Below, in pieces: positions 1 through 10,911 of a DNA stretch of 64,000 nt. The translations under genes were made by a program, and so were the position numbers. Position 1 is the stretch's first letter. Every line of letters starts with the position of its first letter. The notes under the pieces were generated by a model that was not told where the DNA came from, did no database searches, and worked only from the letters and a program-made list of their open reading frames with translations. This DNA is from Cryptomeria japonica (taxonomy: Eukaryota; Streptophyta; Pinopsida; Cupressales; Cupressaceae), in NCBI RefSeq assembly GCF_030272615.1, contig NC_081415.1:598985335-599049334 (forward strand), given 5' to 3'.

Positions 1-620
1 TGAATGTTGTTGAAGTCCTCAAAGATCTGCTCTTTCGCCGCATATGAAGTTCTTGGAAACAAAAAATCGAATCCCTTCCAATGAGGAAAGAGAGCTCTTA
101 TGTATGAAACCCTAGGTCGTAAATTCGTATTTTGGCCGACCTAGAGATTGAATATCCCGCCAATTTCTTGAGGTTAAGCTTTATTTTATGATTGGATCGT
201 GCTCCCAAAATTTCGGGAAAAATGTCCAAGACCATGTGCACGGGCGCCATGGTCCCGACAACTTTTCACCAAATTTTCAGGGCCATCGGATATGATGATT
301 TTAGAGAGAATCCCGAAGTTACAGGTGATTTCGAGATGTTTTGACCCCGAAACCAAGCCCCCAAGTTCGAAATAGGACTTAATTAGGGTTTTTGACTAAG
401 TGGTGTATTGGAGGAATAAAATGCGAAGGGCGCGCTTTAGTGAAAGGGCCCAACTTTATGGTGTAGAGAATGATGAAATAGGACCTTAGACCTAATTAAT
501 TTGATTAATTAAGTGCTTAAGGAGAAATGCAATGCAAAATGCAAAATGCACTAAGGCGGGTGCTAAACTAGGTGTGAAATTGTACCACCCTAGCGAGTGC
601 GTACAATTTACGACGCTACA
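1..620 (-). mobile_element. Partial LTR of an unidentified element X, inserted in the Copia-1 3' LTR
   Basis: Read on the minus strand, an LTR-like sequence begins at 620 with TGTAGCG and runs off the left edge. It abuts the Copia-1 LTR exactly where the homologous copy (around 5738) is uninterrupted, so this is an insertion junction. The minus strand at 92-107 reads catacataagagctct, followed by ctttcctcat, resembling the core promoter of the Tat LTRs in this window (tataaatagagctc then attcctcat). That supports minus orientation. The target-site duplication would be aaaac (621-625), but the other copy is off-window. No coding sequence is visible. LTR status is inferred from the TG start, the promoter-like site and the junction. 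Confidence 0.55.
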
Positions 621-1142
621 AAAACCATGGGCTAAAACCACCCAATAAGGTGTAGCCGACCTTATCTCCCTTCTAGATACCCTATGACATGTTAAAGCAC
701 ACATCAACATGTGTCACTCCCTTTTACAACTCATTTATGTATCTGATACAAATTATTTTTCCTATTTTAGGAGTACAAACTTTCGGAGGCCATAACTTGA
801 GAACCGAGTGTCCGATTGACGAACCGTTTGAAGCGTCGGAAAGCTCGCGAAGTGCTCTATCACCTTGTAACCTGCTACACCGGTTACGGCCACTTTTTAG
901 GGCATTTTAGAGCCTCTAAGGCCCCCAAAATTAATTTTAAACATTTTATCGCACCCCTCCAAGATGAAAACTTTAATATCTTCAAAACTAGCTGTGACCT
1001 TGCGACGCAACTTTACCAGAATGCTTATCTAGCCAACCAGAAGCTTCAGGGAGAGTTTCACACCATTTCGTGCTCAAATGAAAACTTACTATAAATAGTA
1101 ACCTCGCATAAATGCAAGGTTGAGACACAATTTTTCCCAACA
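621..1142 (-). repeat. Copia-1 3' LTR, inner part only
   Basis: This segment is a close direct repeat of 5740-6260, with scattered substitutions and matching length. It ends with CCCAACA (TGTTGGG on the element strand), immediately before the purine tract, as expected for the U3 start. The remaining roughly 370 bp of the LTR are missing at the element X junction. Confidence 0.85.
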
Positions 1143-1158
1143 AATCTCCCACTTGTCG
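1143..1158 (-). other. Copia-1 polypurine tract
   Basis: On the element strand this reads CGACAAGTGGGAGATT directly before the LTR start. It is a typical Copia plus-strand priming site in the right position. Confidence 0.7.
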
Positions 1159-1198
1159 AACACCTTGCAGGAGCGGAAGGGAATGTCAACACAATGAA

Positions 1199-2995
1199 TC
1201 AATTGCTAGGGGCCATAAAGCCCATAGACTCTGAAAACCATCTGAACTTCTCTGTGCTCACAACCTTAGTTAAAGCATCTACAACATTCATCAAAGTTTC
1301 CACCTTAACCAGCTTCACCCTACCATCTTCGACCATATCTCTAACAAAATGATACTGAACATCAATATGTTTGGTCCGGGCATGAAATGTTGGGTTCTTA
1401 GCTAGGCTAATTGCACTCTGACTGTCACACTAAACTGTCACTGTACCTTGTTTTATTCCAATATCCGAACATAGTCTCTTAAGCCAAATGGCCTCTTTAC
1501 AAGCATTAGTAGCTGCCATATACTCTGCTTCAGTAGTGGATAAAGCAACCATAGCCTGTCGCTTACTCATCCAACTAATTGCACCACCAAACAAAGTAAA
1601 CAAATAAGCACTAGTGGATCTTCTACTATCAATATCACCTGCCCAATCTGAATCCACATAACCATGGATATCAAGGGAAGTCATGTCTCCAACTGAATTA
1701 CCATGATAACACAAAGAATACTCTGAAGTACCCTTCAAATATCTGAAGACTCTTTTGACTGCATCCCAATGAACTCTACCAGGATTAGACATATATCTAG
1801 AAAGTACTCCCACTGCTTGGGCAATGTCTAGTCTAGTACAGACGATAGCATACATCAAGCTTCCAACCACACTCTGGTAAGGCACTCTGCTCATGTCTTC
1901 CATCTCCAATGGGGATGTAGGACAATCTGAAACAGATAGTTTCGTTCCAACTGTAAAAGGAACACTCAATGGTCTACAATTCTACATGTTGAACCTCTGT
2001 AACACTGAATTCACATACTTACTCTGGCCTAGCCATAGCTTTCTGTTCACCCTATCTCTTCTAATTTCCATCCCAAGAATGTGCTTTGCTGCACCAAGAT
2101 CTTTCATTTCAAATTTAGCAGCGAGCTGAGACTTCAGTTCTGAAATCATACCTTTCCCTTTACCAATGAATAACATATCATCAACATACAATACAATGAA
2201 TAAGAAATGATCACCATCAGATTTATAATAAACATAGTGATCTGATTTAGAACATTCAAATCCCAAACTCAACACATATGTATCAAATTTCTGGTAACAC
2301 ATCCTAGGACTTTGTTTGAGGCCATACAAAGATTTCTTCAATTTACAGACCAAATTACTTTTGCCTTTCACCACATAGTGCTCCGGCTGTGTCATATAAA
2401 TATCTTCCTCCAAATCACCATGAAGGAAAGTAGTTTTCACATCCATTTTCTCAACCTCTAAATCATAAGCAGTAGCAATAGAAAGCAAAAATCTAATGGA
2501 CGTCATTTTTGCAACAGGAGAAAATATCTCACCGTAATCAACACCCTCAACCTGAGAGTAGCCTTTTGCAACCAACCTTGCTTTATACTTCTCAGTGCTT
2601 CCATCTGAACCAATCTTTTTCTTGAACACCCATTTACAACCAACAAGTTTTCATCCTTCAGGCAATGGTACAAGATCCCATGTATCATTATTTTTAAAGC
2701 TGCCATTTCTTCCTCCATAGCAATCTTCCAGGATTCTGCATCATTCATACCTAATGCCTCTTCTACAGATTTCGGTTCATCCACACTAGTATTCAGAGCA
2801 AAAATACATCTCCAATCATTAGGTGAATACCTTTCAGGTGGTTGTCTATGTCTTATAGACCTTCGAACAAGCTGGGTTGGAGGTTCTTCCTCCTCTTCTG
2901 AAGATTCAGAGCTAGACGAGCTCTCCTCAACTTCTTGCCTATCTAGGGGTCTCGAATCAACTCTTTCAGGTGTAGAAGGAAGTTGAATCACATCT
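1199..2995 (-). pseudogene. Copia-1 pol, C-terminal half: reverse transcriptase and RNase H
   Basis: The reading starts in an acidic, Ser/Glu-rich linker (2991 downward) that leads to the RVT_2 domain. Visible hallmarks are [35 protein letters not shown] and the catalytic YVDD in [10 protein letters not shown]. RNase H follows with DSDWAGDIDSRRSTSAYL, SWMSKRQ and LSTTEAEYMA. The protein ends at a stop at 1199-1201 shortly before the polypurine tract. Disabling changes are a frameshift near 2690, a stop in the RT N-terminus near 2650, one stop between RT and RNase H (about 1980) and one inside RNase H (about 1430). RT copies element RNA into cDNA and RNase H removes the template; this copy is defective. 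Confidence 0.88.
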
Positions 2996-4688
2996 TCTTT
3001 TTTAGTCTGTTCTGGCTACAATGTAACAGAAGGAGACTTAATTTCTCTAAAAATAACACTTCTACTGTGAATTACCTTTTGTGCAATAGGGTCCCAAAGC
3101 TTGTATCCTTTCACACCATAACTATACCCGATGAAGATACATTTCACAGCCTTGTTCTCCAACTTTGTTCACTTCTCCTTTGGCACATGTGCATATGCCT
3201 CGCAACCAAAAACTCTAAGATGTCTCAATGAAGGCTTGTGACCTGACCATGCTTCATAGGCGTTTTATCAACAAGAGCTGATGTAGGAGACCTGTTAATC
3301 AAGTAGCAAGCAGTGGCAACAACTTCAGCCCAAAACTTTTGTTCGAGACCAGCACCACTCAACATACTCCTAGCCTTCTCCATCAGTGTCCTGTTCATTC
3401 TTTCTGCAACTCCATTCTGCTGTGGAGAATAAGGAGTTGTCTTCTACCTGTTAATTCCACAGTCTTTACAGAATCAATCAAAATCATTAGAGCAAAACTC
3501 ACCGCCATTATCAATTCTCAAATATTTTATTTTCTTTCCAGTCTACAACTCAACCATTGCTTTAAATTCTTTAAAACGACTAAAAACTTCAGATTTACTC
3601 TTTAGAAAATATACCCATGTCCTTCTACTAAAATCATCAATAAATGAAACATAATATGTGGATTTTCCAATCGAAGAGACATCTACTGGACCAAACACAT
3701 CAGAATGGATAAGATCCAAAACACCACAAGTTTTATGAGAACTCAAGTAAAACTGAACACGGTTTTGTTTTCCATAAATGCAATGCTCACAGAAATCAAA
3801 GTAAAGATTACAATCATTCAAACCTTCAACAAGGTTTTTATTTTTCAAGGTCCTTAGACCCTTTTCTCCAATGTGGCCAAGTCTCTGGTGCCATAACATA
3901 GTCTTCTCTGCAGGTAACTTTACTTCAGACGAAAGAGCACCCTTAGGTACCCAAAAACCATTTCCATCTGCTGAAGGTGAAACCTTCAAATCTTCCAGTG
4001 AAGTATCCGCAGATTTACTTTTTACAGAAGTGCTATTACACTCAACAGTGTATGCTTCAAGCTTATACAAAGTGCCAAACCTGACACCTCTAGCAACTAC
4101 CATAACACCCTTAATCATCTTACATCCTTCTTCAAAAAAGACGACCTGCACACCCACACCTATCAGTTTGCTCACAGATAACAGGTTTCGTTTTAATCCA
4201 GGGATATGCAGCACACCATTAATCCTTTTTATTCTACCATTAGAAAACCTGATTCTAACTTTACCTCGACCAACAATGTCTAGAGGTGAATCATCACCCA
4301 AGTACACCTTACCTCCATTAAATCCTTCATATTCAGAAAACCAATCTCTATTGGAAGTCATATGAAAAGATGCACCTGCGTCAATTAGCCAGGCATCATT
4401 ACCTGCATGAGTCGTCAAAGCCGCAATAAATGCATCGCCATCTTCCTTGTCGGACTCAGAATCAGAATCGAACTTTTTCTTTTTCTTCTTCTTCTTTTCT
4501 TCTTTGTAGTCCTTATGGATGTGACCCGGTTTACCGCAGTTCCAGCAAATGACTTTGGACTTTCCAAGAGATTTCGATCTCCCTTTGGATTTGGACTTGT
4601 CACGCTTCTCATTCTTCTTGCCTTTCTCTTTAGGTCTTCCACGAACGGTTAGGGCTTCCTTTGAACTGATGGATACCTTCCTTTGCAT
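2996..4688 (-). pseudogene. Copia-1 gag tail and pol N-terminal half: zinc knuckle, protease, pre-integrase, integrase
   Basis: A Lys-rich segment precedes the zinc knuckle CWNCGKPGHIHKDY, in which the final Cys of the CCHC is Tyr. A Lys-rich and acidic stretch follows, then the aspartic protease site LIDAGASFHM (family usual form D-S-G-A). The GAG_pre-integrase motif LWHQRLGHIG and HC-type CEHCIYGK follow, then the integrase core with the first two acidic positions (IHSDVFGPV, SFIDDFSRRTWVY). An open frame ends at 3543; homology continues with stops through the PQQNGVAERMNRT region. Relative to gag (start 5242) it is in another frame, so a frameshift lies near 4660-4690. The domain order is protease, integrase, RT, which defines Copia. 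Confidence 0.88.
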
Positions 4689-5242
4689 CTCTTCACCAAG
4701 TAGGCACCCACCACATCTTCAGATTTCAAAACAACAAAAGTACTACCGATAGCCATAACAAGAGAATCCCATGAATCAAGCAAAGAACAAAGCAAGATCT
4801 GACATTTCTCCTCCTCATCCATCTTAACACCGATGGATACTAATTGAGCCACCAACATATTGAATGCTTCCAAGTGGTCTGTAATTCGTCCACCCTCTTC
4901 CATCTTCAAGGAATATAATTTCTTTCTTAAGAAAATTTGATTTAATAAAGATTTCGCTTGATACATCTCACCAAGCTTAGTACATAGCTTCTTTGCAGAG
5001 TTTTCTTCATGGACATTGATTAGAACAGAGTCTGCCAGGCACAGTCTGATTAGACCCTTGGCTTTTCGATCCATAACATCATACTGAGCTGCCGCAGTAG
5101 GATCTAAGGGCCTTTGGACATTCGCATCAACAGCATCCCAAAGATCTTGATCTATTAGCAGATCTTTCATCTTCAGCTTCCACATCTCAAAATTACTTCC
5201 ATTAAATTTCTCCACCTCTATTCTCCCTGATGAACTCGCCAT
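4649..5242 (-). CDS. Copia-1 gag (capsid part, UBN2/Retrotran_gag type)
   Basis: This frame is open for 197 residues. It begins MASSSGRIEVEKFNGSNF, followed by MWKLKMKDLL and DLWDAVD, the N-terminal signature of Copia Gag. Gag assembles the virus-like particle that carries the element RNA. The start lies about 105 bp downstream of the primer-binding site. The frame is cut off before the zinc knuckle, which continues in another frame from about 4688; this looks like a damaging frameshift, since Copia normally has gag and pol fused. Confidence 0.85.
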   Translation of the reverse strand: MASSSGRIEVEKFNGSNFEMWKLKMKDLLIDQDLWDAVDANVQRPLDPTAAAQYDVMDRKAKGLIRLCLADSVLINVHEENSAKKLCTKLGEMYQAKSLLNQIFLRKKLYSLKMEEGGRITDHLEAFNMLVAQLVSIGVKMDEEEKCQILLCSLLDSWDSLVMAIGSTFVVLKSEDVVGAYLVKRCKGRYPSVQRKP

Positions 5243-5349
5243 CTGAATATTCCTGCAACAAGATCAAAAAGTGTCTTCTGCACAAGCTCCCACTCAAATC
5301 TGGATCAGTTCATAAAACCCAACTACCCACAATTGAAACCAAAGGTGAT

Positions 5350-5364
5350 CAGGCTCTGATACCA
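5350..5364 (-). other. Copia-1 primer-binding site (initiator tRNA-Met type)
   Basis: The element strand reads TGGTATCAGAGCCTG two bases inside the 5' LTR end. This is the standard Copia PBS complementary to the 3' end of initiator tRNA-Met. Confidence 0.85.
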
Positions 5365-5366
5365 CT

Positions 5367-6260
5367 TGTAAGGAAGTTAAGTAGCGGAAACAACTTCCTA
5401 CACTAACCTTGAGAGGAGGGTAATGCAAAACTTTTTCAGATCATTACAACAGTTACAGAAAATAGAAATAGATATAATAGCATTCATACCACAACACAGT
5501 GATTTACGTGGGGAAAACCCTTTCGGGAGAAAAACCCCACACTCCAAAAGCAGCTCAATATTTTATTCAGCAATAAAAAACAGATTACAACATACTTGCA
5601 GAGCAAGCTCTTCACAAGAGTACCACTAATCAGAGATTCAGAGGCAACTCAATAGCCATAAGACTCTTACACCCAACCTCTATCTCACACACCTCATAAA
5701 TAGGAGATACAATACAAGAAACCGTCAAACGGTATTACAAAACCATGGGCTAAAACCACCCAATAAGGTGTAGCCGACCTTATCTCCCTTCTAGATGCCC
5801 TATGACATGTTAAAGTAAACATCAACATGTGTCGCTTACTTTTATAGCTCATTTATGTATCTGATACAAATTATTTTTCCTATTTCAGAAGTACAAACTT
5901 CCGGAGGCCATAACTTGAGAACCGAGTGTCCGATTGACGAACCGTTTGAAGCACCGGAAAGCTCGCAAAGTGCTCTATCACCTTGTAATTGGCTATGCCA
6001 GTTACGGCCACTTTTCAGGGCATTTCAGAGCCTCTAAGGCCCCCAAAATTAAGTTTAAACATTTTATCGCACCCCTCCAAGATGAAAACTTTAATATCTT
6101 CAAAACTAGTTGTGACCTTGCGACGCAACTTTACCGGAATGCTTATCTAGCCAACCAGAAGCTTCAGGGAGAGTTTCGCACCATTTCATGCTCAAATGAA
6201 AACTTACTATAAATAGTAACCTCGCATAAATGCAAGGTTGAGACACCATTTTTCCCAACA
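5367..6260 (-). repeat. Copia-1 5' LTR, complete (894 bp)
   Basis: The segment is bounded by TGTAAGG at 5367 next to the PBS and CCCAACA at 6260; on the element strand it therefore runs TG...CA. The half at 5740-6260 matches the remaining 3' LTR. The half at 5367-5738 contains cgtggggaaaacc and cgggagaaaaacc blocks common near R/U5 of Copia LTRs. The sequence right of 6260 is Copia-2 integrase. Confidence 0.85.
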
Positions 6261-6945
6261 CATCCAAGATTGTTCTGTTCTTTCTTTCTACAAATTCAAT
6301 CTGCTAAGGGGTTCTAGGAGCAAATAAGTATCTTCTAATTCCATTCCTCTCACAAAATGTATCAAACTCACTAGATGTGAATTCTCCTCCTCTGTCAGAT
6401 CTCAAACACTTCAACTTCAATCATGTCTCAGTCTCCACCTTTGTTTTGAATATCTTGAATTTATCGAATGCTTTTGATTTCTCCCTTAGAAAAGTCACCC
6501 ACATTATTCTAGAGTAATCATAAATCGGCAACATGAAATACCTGTCACCCTGCATGCTTCTCACTCTAGTAGGACCACACAAGTCAGCATGCACAAGATC
6601 TAGCAGTTCATTAGATGTATATAATTTTATTTTAAATGATGTTCTTGTTTGCTTCCCCAACTAACATTCTTTACATGCCAGATTAGAGGGCTTCACAATC
6701 TTAGGCAAATCTCTAACAGCTTGAGTAGAACTTATCCTTATCATACAGTCAAAGCTAACATGACACATCCTCCTATGCCACAACCAACTTTCATCTATCT
6801 GAGAAATCAAACAAATTTTCTCACCGGTACTCAAGTGAAAGATATTACCTTTAGTTTTAGTCCCTATTGCAATCTCTACACCGAAGGCATTTAGAATCTT
6901 ACATTTACCATTCTTGAATTGCAAATCATATCCCTTGTCAACCAT
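6261..6945 (-). pseudogene. Copia-2 pre-integrase and integrase core, truncated by Copia-1
   Basis: Reading leftwards from 6945 there is a GAG_pre-integrase domain with SWLWHRRMCHVSFD and CKEC, then a stop at 6661. The integrase core follows with LVHADLCGPTRV (first acidic residue), PIYDYSRIMWVTFL (second) and SDRGGEFTS. Homology continues past a stop near 6421 to a VERKNRTILD segment holding the third acidic residue, where Copia-1 begins. Integrase would insert the element cDNA into chromosomes. The copy is inactive because of stops and the insertion. Confidence 0.85.
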
Positions 6946-6971
6946 CTATCCAACACTCAGAAGATTATGCT

Positions 6972-7304
6972 TTAATCCTTCAACATATAAGATATCATTA
7001 GTGTTATTCTTACCATCAAAATATATAGAACCTCTAGACAAATCACAAAAGCTTTATCATCTCCAAATCTTACCATGCCACCATCATACTTTTCCATACT
7101 CACAAATTTAATTTTATCACTTGTCATATGATATGACCAATCACTATCAATTACCCATTCATCTCTCTTTTTAAACTTAGCAGCCAAAGCTTTCTCCTCA
7201 ACAATGCAGCTTGTAGGATTCATTAGTATGGGAGCATCTTCTTTGATAGCAATTAAAAAAAACTCATCTCCTGAGTTACCATTATCATATTCTTTGTCTG
7301 CCAC
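6972..7304 (-). pseudogene. Copia-2 aspartic protease region
   Basis: The fragment contains DEWVIDSDWSYHMTSD followed by a MVRFGDDK motif, the layout of the Copia retropepsin. The family active site is D-S-G-x; here the Gly is Asp, so it would probably be inactive. It lies between the zinc-knuckle segment (7340-7543) and the pre-integrase domain, separated by stops. Confidence 0.75.
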
Positions 7305-7339
7305 ACCTTCATCAACAGCATAATAGCATCTCTTCTAAT

Positions 7340-7930
7340 TTATGTACTTTTGGTGGGGCTTGTAGGGCTTATCATGCTTATTATGCTTCTCATATCTATC
7401 ATGCTTATCACATCTATCATGTCTTCCATGCTTATCATATCTAGAAATTCTTTCAGGATACCTAGAAGAAAATATCCTATCTTATTACAAGAGAAACATT
7501 TCAAAGGTAGCTCTCCATCATACTTACCGGCTCCCTTAGGCAATCTTCGAGCAATAAGTGCTTAAAGCTCATCCAACTCTCTCTCCTTCTCATCCATCTC
7601 TCTTAACTCTCTTTCATATCTTCAAACCCTAGATGAACTCTCTCCCGGATGATACAGTTCCTTCCCAAATACAGAGGCTTTAAATGTAGTCTAAGTTTTA
7701 CCATGTGATTCTCCAAACTCGCTCAACTCAAATGCAGCCAACTTACCAACCAACATATCTCTTATCAAAGTAGTCACACTTTGGATCTCATCAATAGAAG
7801 AAACTTTAGCTTTATAAGCAGAAGGCAAATATCTCAATACCTTAGCAACAATCTCATCTTCCTCAAGAGTTCCACCTGCACATCTGATGTTCATAACAAG
7901 CTCATTCACCTTTACCATAAAGGTAGTTAT
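7340..7930 (-). pseudogene. Copia-2 gag, C-terminal part with zinc knuckle
   Basis: From 7918 the frame reads through the Copia gag core (VAKVLRYLPSAYKAKVSSID) to about 7691. A stop and a charged segment (MDEKERELDEL) follow, then KYDGELPLKCFSCNKIGYF, the first half of a CCHC zinc knuckle. The N-terminal part of the same gag lies at 31680-32028. The Gypsy-1 insertion splits the protein at its target-site duplication. Confidence 0.8.
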
Positions 7931-7935
7931 GTTCT
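7931..7935. other. Gypsy-1 target-site duplication, left copy
   Basis: The 5-bp word gttct precedes the TG of the left LTR and recurs at 31675-31679 directly after the CA of the right LTR. A 5-bp duplication is normal for plant LTR elements. Confidence 0.9.
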
Positions 7936-8539
7936 TGTAGGATGTATAAATCTAACCACTTTCCTAAATAAATACTTAATATTTATTTTTACCCCATTCC
8001 TCCTATTAATTAAATTCTATTTAATTAATTACTTCACATTCATCTATTTGATTAAATGAATTACTCGATTTATTTAATTAAATTCACCTAAACCTTTTCT
8101 AGCCTTTAATTAAATAAATCACTTTATTTAATCAATTCCCCTTTCTCCCTTTTTAATTAAATTTACATTTAATTTAATTGATTCTTGCAAATAAATAAAT
8201 CTAATTTATTTATTAAAATCCCCCACTTATATTTACCCAAGTTGCATCTATTTTTGTTGAAATAAATCAATTTTATTTTAATTAAAATCCTTCTCCTCCC
8301 TCCACTTGCATTTTCCTACATCTCCCACTTGCTTCCTAATTATCCTTCTAGAACCCATCTGACCTTAATCAATTAGCCTTAGTCCCTCTTATTCTACCAT
8401 TTCCCTAAGTTCGAGGAGGTCACTTCTCAAAATTGGAAGAAACTCTTCTAAATGCATTAAAGGCTTTATTTCTTCAACAAGCTAACTTGTTGAGTTCCCC
8501 CAAATTTGGAAGGACTCTTACAAATTTGTCCCCAAAGTC
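7936..8539 (+). repeat. Gypsy-1 5' LTR, first segment
   Basis: The segment aligns with 30193-30795 of the right LTR and starts TGTAGGATG. It is AT-rich and made largely of short inverted repeats. It is interrupted at 8539 by Copia-3, and 8535-8539 (aagtc) is the left copy of the Copia-3 target duplication. Confidence 0.92.
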
Positions 8540-10096
8540 TGTTGGCATATGTGCAGAGTATGTTGACATGATGATATTTTGTTGTCATTGATGTCAATAT
8601 GTTGAAGAGTGAACCGGCAATATGCTAAAGAGTAAACTAGCAATATGCTGAAGAGTGAACCGGTTAAGCAACTACTAGCTAAGCAACTGGCAAAGTGAAC
8701 CGATATAATGTTGTGGACCGGTATATGTGCAAAAGGTGAAGCGGTATGCTTGTTCAAGTGAACTAGTATGATGTAATGTGAAACAGGATATGGAATTTTT
8801 TCTATTAAGGTTTAATATGGTATGACTACCAGTTGGTAGTCTTAGCCTCAGGATTTATGGTTGGAGTGTCTTGAGCCTATGTGACTCAACCAATGACATT
8901 ATGTGATGAGTTAGCATTATGATAGAGATCAAATCATGTTGCCATGTCAGACTCATGCATGTGAAGGATCTTGCATGAAGGGGATTGATCCTATCTACCT
9001 CAGGAATGTGCGAAGTCTCTGCAAACGGTAGAGAACACATGATGGGTTATCGCCTCCATGAACCGGTGAAGAATGAACGATGGAGATTGTCTTGAGATCT
9101 ATTCAAGACCATTGTATTCAAATGCAAAGTGTTTAATGGTCAGGATTGAACTGACTGAATTGCTCAACCTAAATGTTTAGGGTTTAGGGTTTATGCTACC
9201 GACCTATTTGTTTTCCTATAAGGTTGATGTTGTGTTTCATGTTGAGGTTGTTGGCAAATGTTGTGTGAGTATCTAAGTGTAGAGATACGTGATTCTGGCC
9301 AGACCAAATAAGAAAATTGATAACTACAGAGTGTGTGGAGAAGGAAGGAACTAAAGCGGATCTGCACTGACATTGTGTGCTATTACCAGATCATTGTAAT
9401 ACCTGTTGATCTTTAACCACTTCAATAATTGGAAAATCCCTTAACAGGGTAGCTTTAACCAGCTTGCTATAAATCCTTTAACAGGGTGACTCAAAGCCAT
9501 TGAGTTTAGAAAATCCTCTAATAAGGTAACCTTTAACAAGGTTTAACCCTTAACTGGATATTCTAGCCATTCCTTAACCGAGTGATCCCTAATAGGATCA
9601 GTTCCTAACAGAACCTGTTGTAACAGTCTTTAACTAGACTAGGCTCCTAACAGAGCAGACTTCTAAAGAGTTCAAGAACAGCTTGTGGGTATTCATCCCC
9701 ACCATGGCTTTTCCCAGTTGGGTTTCCACATGAAAAATATGTGTGTCATGTGTGATGCCTCTTTCATGTGATGTTTTGTTATTTCCTATTTAGTGGTGAA
9801 TCATGTTGATCTAGCAAGTTTTTATATATTTCTGATGGTAGATTACCTCTTTATGCACAAGGATAAAGTGGAAATGAAGGTGTAAGTTGTGTGAAAAGAC
9901 AAGTATTTCCAATTTAAGTCTTTCACAGTCGCATTGTGTTTAACCAACAGTAATCTGGTTTAGACCAGTGTTAGTGACTGTCAGTCAAGTTCACTGTCTG
10001 CAGTCAAACCGGTTCAAGAAAAAATTTTGTGTTTGTACTGATTCACCCCCCCTCTCAGTACCGGTTTGGTACTCACTGTTCATCACTAAGTTATCA
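8540..10096 (+). repeat. Copia-3 5' LTR (1557 bp)
   Basis: It matches 11963-13510 along most of its length and ends ...gttatca, two bases before the PBS. It contains repeated ACCGGT-type palindromes (8600-8710, 9060, 10010, 10062) and a block at 9420-9670 of imperfect repeats around TTAACAGGGT. A C-tract followed by ctctcagtaccgg lies near the 3' end. I see no credible protein in it. Confidence 0.9.
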
Positions 10097-10098
10097 AT

Positions 10099-10110
10099 TG
10101 GTATCAGAGC
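10099..10110 (+). other. Copia-3 primer-binding site (tRNA-Met type)
   Basis: TGGTATCAGAGC lies two bases downstream of the LTR end, the usual Copia PBS. Confidence 0.88.
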
Positions 10111-10167
10111 ATCCTCCAGGTCCTCTATGTTGTAAGCTTAACCGCTTCAGGGAAAGATCCTATTGTA

Positions 10168-10911
10168 ATGATGAAGAGGGAAGGTCCAAAGTTCAACAGA
10201 GACAATTTCAAAATATGGAAGGAAAGAATGAAGATATACATCAGAAGCATGGGTGCTCAACACTAGAGCTATGTTGAGAATGCTTTTGTTTTTCCTACCA
10301 GTACTCTCACTGATGATCAAAAGAGAGAGATACAGGAGAATGGGAAAGTCATGGAAGCCCTAACCAGCAGCTTATCTGACATTGAGTTTATTGATGTCCA
10401 CGATAAAGATAATCCCAAAGAAGTGTGGGATACTCTTGAGAATATCTATGGCGGTGATGAGCATGTAAAACAAGCTAAGGAAGAAAGCCTTAGGAGAAAG
10501 TTTGAAGACATGCAGATGGTTGAAGGAGAGACCATTCAACAATATGGAATAAGATTCAAAACTGTTGTTGGAGATATCAAGAGTGTAGGGCGTAAAATGA
10601 AATATTCTACTGTTATTAGTAAAGTCTTGAGGTCCTTGTTACCAGTCTATGCAATAAGGGTTGCTGCTATTCAGGAGTTGAGGTCAATAGACAAGACTAA
10701 GGTATCCCTAGACTCCATCATTACAAAATTGACAATCGATGAGCTAAATAGTTTTGATGGTAGTGTTCAAAAGACTGAATCAGCTTTTAGAGCTTCTACT
10801 GCACCATCCAGAAAAGGAAAAGAAGCAAGCACCAGCGGTGAACCAAGACAGAGCAAAGAAATGGATGATGAGGAGATTCTGATGGAATTTGAAGCTCTTC
10901 TTGCCAAGTGA
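10168..10911 (+). pseudogene. Copia-3 gag, one premature stop
   Basis: One frame runs from ATG 10168 (adjacent ATG at 10171) to 10911, broken only by a TAG near 10264. The N-terminal part contains KFNRDNFKIWKERMK, and the capsid part contains VWDTLENIYGG, SLRRKFEDMQMVEGETIQ and LRSLLPVYAIRV, typical of Copia UBN2-type Gag. Its C-terminus is Ser/Lys-rich. It is a different family from the Copia-2 gag in this window. The start sits 58 bp after the PBS. With the stop, only an internally initiated fragment (from 10351) could be made. Confidence 0.85.

Larger units (their letters stand above)
621..6260 (-). mobile_element. Copia-1: nearly complete Ty1/Copia element (Tork/Tnt1-like), 3' LTR truncated
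   Basis: The element carries a 5' LTR (5367-6260), a tRNA-Met-type PBS, gag, protease, integrase, RT, RNase H, a polypurine tract and the inner part of the 3' LTR (621-1142), in Copia order on the minus strand. The gag N-terminus and domain order resemble the Tork/Tnt1 branch; that lineage call is from memory of family features. It interrupts the integrase of Copia-2 at 6260/6261. The outer part of its 3' LTR is displaced by element X. Coding regions hold a few frameshifts and stops, so it is an inactive but not very old copy. Confidence 0.85.
6261..7935 (-). mobile_element. Copia-2, distal part (gag C-terminus to integrase)
   Basis: This is the 3'-ward part of a minus-strand Copia element, continuous with 31675-33347 once Gypsy-1 is removed. 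Reasons are that both parts lie on the same strand, the gag domain is split exactly at the Gypsy-1 target-site duplication, and the order fits. It ends abruptly at 6261 inside integrase, where Copia-1 inserted. The remaining RT/RNase H and 3' LTR must lie left of the window or be lost. Confidence 0.85.

Noticed and set aside
689-1094. Open frames repeated at 5855-6212
   Set aside because: They lie in the two Copia-1 LTR copies and overlap in different frames; no protein features.
9191-9373. 60-codon minus-strand frame, also at 12603-12785
   Set aside because: Occurs in both Copia-3 LTRs only because they are duplicates; low-complexity membrane-like composition.
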